Source: Candidatus Altimarinota bacterium (GTDB lineage: Bacteria; Patescibacteriota; Gracilibacteria; BD1-5; UBA2023). From it: a stretch of 64,000 nucleotides of DNA. Of this stretch, positions 59,946 to 64,000 are shown in pieces. Location: the NCBI GenBank assembly GCA_028685185.1, contig JAQUEK010000002.1, forward strand, positions 220,480 through 284,479, in the 5' to 3' direction. A program made the position numbers and the translations under genes. Numbering within the stretch: the first letter of the stretch is position 1; the number at the start of each line of letters is the position of its first letter. The notes beneath the pieces were generated by a model. It was not told the DNA's origin, did not search any database, and saw only the letters and a program-made list of their open reading frames with translations.

Positions 59946-60590
59946 ATGAACCATATAAAGAAAAAGTTTTCGGTTATCATTATAACCTCTTTGTTTTCAA
60001 ATATACTTGTTTGATGTTGAAATGATGATATCACTGATAAAAATTCTGATATTCCTACTAAAACAGCCTTATCTGAGACATGATCTAAAACTGAAAAAAT
60101 AAATTCAGACTTAAGAAAAGATGTTTCAGAAAAACCGAAGATTCTGAATTCTAAAGGTTCTTTATCAGATAATATCGATTGTGAATCTTTAAGTAAAAAG
60201 AAAGATTTCTCATGTATTAATAACAAAAAATCCAGAAAGATATCGGATGAATTCTCTTCTTTGGATAAGAAACAGATATTGGATTATGATTGCTCTAAAC
60301 TTAAAAAAGATTTTATAAGTACAGCTTGAATCGATATCGAAAAAGCTTGTCATAGCAGGAAAGCTTCAATCACCCTTAAAGACATCAACATTGAAGATGT
60401 CTTTAAATTTGATTGTAACAGCAGTTTCAATAATTCAGAAGAAATCTCTATCTGTAAGGGCATCAAGGTATCAAAGACCATTGGTAAGTTCATTAAAGAT
60501 AACAATATATTAACAGATTTTGATTGTAGTATCTTTAAATGAGATGAAATAACTATTTGTGAAAAATATAAAAAAAGGACAAAAAAATAA
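59946..60590 (+). CDS. Predicted lipoprotein of unknown function
   Basis: A 214-residue protein with signal peptide and lipobox (NILVGC, Cys24). The mature protein is hydrophilic, Lys/Ser/Asp-rich, with several spaced Cys in repeated D-x-D/N-C-x-S contexts (NIDCESL, YDCSKL, FDCNSS, FDCSIF) that suggest internal repeats of about 40-50 residues. No family is recognised. It lies 48 bases after the Cys-rich gene and 28 before the next lipoprotein gene. Confidence 0.8.
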
Positions 60591-60618
60591 AGAAATTACT
60601 TTTTAACAAATCATCTGA

Positions 60619-61608
60619 ATGAAAATTATCAAATCAATTATCATCCCGTTTCTATTCTTGTTTTTAATTACTTCATGTTGAAAGAACAATGATATTTGAC
60701 ACAAGTCTGCGAATAACTCTTGATCCACCAATCAGATCATAAAAAAGAATATTGAAGTAATATCTTTTTTAAATGTTTTATTTTCAAATGGGATAGATAT
60801 AAATGCGATTAATTTAATTTGAAAGGAAAAGAAATTTTTTGAACATAAAAACCTGAAAATCAATTTTTACAGTAAAATGAATAGCTGAGCCTTAAATCAA
60901 AAGATTGATTTATTCTTTTGATCAGCATCTGAAATGCTTGAAAAAAAATATCAGGGCGAAAAAAATATGGGAATAGCTTTTTTGAATTTTCAACTTAAAA
61001 AAGTTTGATTGATAAGTAAGGAAAATCAAAAAGATCCTAGTCTTGTAGTAATGAACTTTGCCTGAAAAAGCTTGCCGGAAATAGAAAAGAAATTACTTAT
61101 GAAGAGCTTTGGAATCGATCCATTTAAAGCTGATCTCTATTTTGTGAAAAATGACCAAAATGCTATAGATGCATTAAGGAATAAGAAAGCTGACTTTGCC
61201 ATCATTTCATCATCTGATGAAAAATTATTTAAAGAATTCACTACGATTAATCAAAATAATGAGTTCAGATCATTTAGGGTGATTTATTCAAATGAAGATA
61301 CTTTAAAAAAAATGAAGACTGAAGTGATACAATTTTTAAATGATATGAACAGGACATTTGTTTTCATAAAAGAAAATAAAGAGGAAACAATAAAGATATT
61401 GAAAAAACATATACAAACATTCAAAGATCCAGAAGATTATTATATTAAACTAGTTGAAGCTATCGATTTAATATCTTTCATACCTGAAGAAAATTATTTG
61501 CAATCAATGAATGATTTTGTTGCAAAGGATTTTTTAAAAAAGGATCCTATTAAAACGAATATGATTATTTCAAAATTTTTTGCAAAAAAAGCTATAGATG
61601 CAAAATAA
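60619..61608 (+). CDS. Lipoprotein resembling an ABC substrate-binding protein
   Basis: A 329-residue lipoprotein (lipobox FLITSC, Cys20). The domain course matches NMT1/SsuA-like periplasmic binding proteins: a first lobe (IDLFFGSASEMLEKKYQGEKNMGIAFLNFQ), then KSFGIDPFKADLYFVKNDQNAIDALRNKKADFAIISSSDE and a C-terminal region with VIQFLNDMNRTFVFIKENKEETIKILKKHI. These features are typical of nitrate/sulfonate/thiamine-precursor binding proteins. No permease or ATPase is adjacent, so its transporter is elsewhere or absent. Confidence 0.72.
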
Positions 61609-61800
61609 TCGATTCAGTTATTTCGATCACTCTTGGATTTCTAAATCCTCATATACTCAATATAACCACCAATCATTTTTATTTTAGATTTGATCTCATA
61701 ATACTTTAAAAAAATTATCAGATAATTTATTCTGATTTTGAAAAATACAAAGTTAATTTAGATTTATTTTATTATTAATTTCAATAGATAACCTATTTAA

Positions 61801-62769
61801 TTAATTTTTAACTACAATATTTTCATAAACAATTTTAGAAATATTTTCGATTATATATGCAAGATCTTTAAAATCTTCTCATTTTGTCATTACACAAAGA
61901 ATATATGGATTATCATTCGCATATATGATTCAACAGTCATGTAACTGTGTTTCATTGCTTTTTTCTATTCATCTTTCTCAGAATTTATTTGATATTATCA
62001 AATCTTTTGGCAATAAAGCTCTAAGTCAGATCTTAAATGAACTCTTGGATAAGATTGACAGGATTGTTTCTGAACTATTTCTATTCAAATAAGATGAATT
62101 ATAAAGTATTCTAAAAAAAGATGAATAATCTTTAGATGATATCTTTACACTATCCGGATTATGGAAATCTATGTTTTTCAATCATAATTCAGAATAAACC
62201 TCTTTTAATTTTTTCTCTCAAATATAATCAAAAAGTAGTACTGTAGCAATATTATCTGAATTTATAAGCATATTCTCTATAAGTTCATATATTGTGTAGG
62301 TATTTCAGATTTTAACATTATCCTCTCAGATATTTCTTTTTCATACATTGAAATCTAATTTATCTATTAATACTTTCTTTTTCAATAATTCAGGATTTGA
62401 TTCACTTAATTTGAAATAAGCTATTGCTAAAGGCATCTTTATAAGACTTGCAGGAATGAATTCCTTCTTTTCATTATATCAGAAAGTCGAACCGTTTTTC
62501 AGAAGCCTGAAATAATATGAGGTATCTGAAAATTTCATCTTATTTTTATCAAGAAAATCCTTTAACTCACCTTCTATATCATTGGTATCAAAGAATTTAA
62601 AGCTAGTATTACATTCCAATAGAGGATTTATAAAATTATAATTGCTATTTTCTCTTATCTCGTTAACTAAATAATTATTCTGATATTTTTTTTCAAAATA
62701 AAAAAATACTCATCCTATAAACAATAAATTTATTAAAATAATAGGAATAAGTATTTTCTTATATTTCAT
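61801..62769 (-). CDS. Membrane-anchored class A beta-lactamase-fold serine hydrolase
   Basis: A 322-residue protein with one N-terminal helix (KILIPIILINLLFIGGVFFYF). The SxxK motif is PASLIKMP, the SDN motif is INSDNIATVLL, and the third motif, normally KTG, reads NKFGERG, with no Thr. A conserved HDCGIIYANDNPYILCVMTKG closes the domain. Anchoring and the motif change suggest a penicillin-binding-like hydrolase acting on cell-wall peptides, or an unknown substrate, rather than an antibiotic-inactivating enzyme. Confidence 0.82.
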
Positions 62770-62804
62770 ATATGCTGATATTTTAGAAATTATTATCAAT
62801 CTGA

Positions 62805-64000
62805 TTATAATTTCTTTTCCAAACTTTCAAGTCTTTTTAGAATTTTAGCGTTCTGATTTTTCAATTCATCTATTTTCTTCTGTTGATCAATATAATTGTT
62901 TGCAATTTTTTCTATCTTATTAGCCAATTCCTTAACAGCTTCAATCAGAGGCGCAACCAAGTTACCATATTCAACGGTCTTCATATTGCTCTTAGAATCT
63001 GTATTTACAGCCTGAGGGAATACTTTCTCAACTTCCTGAGCTATTACTCATATATCCTTTTTCTTATCTTTTTTCCAATCGAATGTATATCAGTTCAATT
63101 GTTTGATTTTCTCAAGAGGACTTTCGATCTTCTTTATATTTTCCTTAAGCCTCTTATCAGAATAGTAATAGAAAGCTGTTCAATATATAGCATTTGCTAT
63201 AAGGTTCTCATATCCTGTTCCAGGATTATTAAGGATAGCTATCCTTCAAGAGCTTTCGATTCAGATCTGACTAGCAACAACTCATCCCCAATGAAGTCAA
63301 AGCCTAGGTGCGACTCATCCTGCTCATGAGAAATTGGATTCCCTAAGTTCAAGAGATGCAGTTGAATATGCTGTAGCTGTAGAGCTGCTGGCCAATTGCC
63401 AATCTCATGCTGTAGAATCAGCACGTATGAAAGCAGATGAATGTAATCCATCAACAGTATCTGCATTTGTTGCAGTTGCTGCATTTCATGTAATACTTAT
63501 TCACCATGTTCCAGATGCACTACCTCATGTGCGTGTCGGTATATCAAGAACCTGTCTGAAATTTGTAGGAGTATAATATCTTATATATCAATCACTTGAT
63601 GCATATATCCTAGTAGGTGCAGTAGTACCGTTATCTCAGCTTATTGTATTTATCCATCAAGCTTGGATATATCAGTTCACATCTGTTCTTACTATCTTAT
63701 TGGCTTCATTATTTGTTCATGCATGTACAGCTAATCATCATGCTGTTGCAGCGTTTCATGTTACATTTATTCACCATGTACCAGAAGCTCATACTCAAGT
63801 AAGCGTTGGAGAATATGAATTGTAGTTTAGATTATCTAATACAGTTCTCCATCATGTCCATATTCAGTTATTTTTTCAGCGTAATGCAATTTGTCATGAT
63901 CTATAGTCTTGAAATATTTCTCACATCCAAGATGAACTATAAGCCTGAGAATATAAAGCTCAATCTACCTGTCAAAACAATGATATACCATTAACATATC
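62805..64000 (-). CDS. Phage tail-fibre-like protein with peptidase S74 chaperone domain (5' end outside window)
   Basis: At least 398 residues; the start is beyond the right edge. The N-terminal visible part has tail-fibre repeats (VDGALYSQAYSSSWMGEIFQDYRSG, GNGLAVHAGTNNEANKIVRTDVNGYIQAGWINTISGDNG, ATATNADTVDGLHSSAFIRAD). The C-terminus is an intramolecular chaperone of the S74 type: YYSDKRLKENIKKIESPLEKIKQLNGYTFDWKK, IGVIAQEVEKVFPQAV, KTVEYGNLVAPLIEAVKELANKIEKI, then a trimeric coiled coil. S74 domains fold trimeric fibres and then cut themselves off. The gene uses TGA=Gly densely, so it is adapted to this host. Confidence 0.88.

Noticed and set aside
61609..61800. Possible short gene in the gap between the binding protein and the serine hydrolase.
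   Set aside because: Only very short frames without start context; nothing resembles a known motif.

Overview
This window is a piece of a low-GC bacterial genome that reads UGA as glycine (translation table 25). The likely source is the Gracilibacteria/Absconditabacteria branch of the Candidate Phyla Radiation. With the standard code almost every gene is shattered into short pieces. With TGA=Gly and only TAA/TAG as stops, about 60 long, closely packed genes appear. The TGA codons fall on invariant glycines, for example RpoC NADFDGD, the ABC signature SGGQ, the Nudix box and ClpP GMAASMG. The window holds no tRNA, rRNA, CRISPR array or recognisable insertion sequence. Strong Shine-Dalgarno sequences are rare; most starts follow A/T-rich leaders.

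Layout. 14-904: prepilin-like protein. 1026-6198: a housekeeping and envelope run (clpP, small unknown, tyrS, lspA, polytopic membrane protein, AMMECR1-like protein, lgt, rhomboid protease). 6200-9229 (minus): UvrD-like helicase with a C-terminal nuclease domain. 9346-15888: unknown protein, polyprenyl-phosphate sugar transferase, LemA-like protein, GH26-like glycosidase, CBS-pair protein, C39-like peptidase. 16016-19124: a copper module (operator, CsoR repressor, secreted Met/His-rich protein, HMA-TauE/UreH-cupredoxin fusion, SHOCT protein). 19174-21877: MFS transporter, a membrane protein with an extreme heptad-repeat coiled coil, unknown protein. 22059-26551: MacAB-like export operon with an embedded lipoprotein. 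26622-33611: DUF2130 protein, tandem Nudix pair, TatD, endonuclease III, HEPN-like membrane protein, RimO and an unknown, with dispersed repeats between them.

33790-45144 is a surface-polysaccharide locus. GDP-fucose synthesis genes (gmd, fcl) are followed by methyltransferases, one methyltransferase relic, two GT9 enzymes, an HldE-C type cytidylyltransferase, several GT2/GT4 enzymes and a DUF2304-GT2 fusion. 45387-52984 is rpoB-rpoC, preceded by an attenuator-like hairpin and closed by a 20-bp inverted-repeat terminator. 53081-58448 encodes an SLH/PKD surface protein and pilin-like proteins. 58854-62769 encodes a Cys-rich secreted protein, two lipoproteins and a beta-lactamase-fold serine hydrolase. 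From 62805 to the right edge runs the C-terminal part of a phage tail-fibre-like protein with a peptidase-S74 chaperone domain.

How it fits together. The window is dominated by envelope functions. It encodes both dedicated lipoprotein-processing enzymes (Lgt, LspA) and at least three predicted lipoproteins. It also has polysaccharide synthesis, S-layer-like and pilin-like proteins, exporters and copper handling. This suits a small, surface-attached cell that interacts with a host or neighbour, although lifestyle is inference. All calls were made by hand translation; no database search was run.
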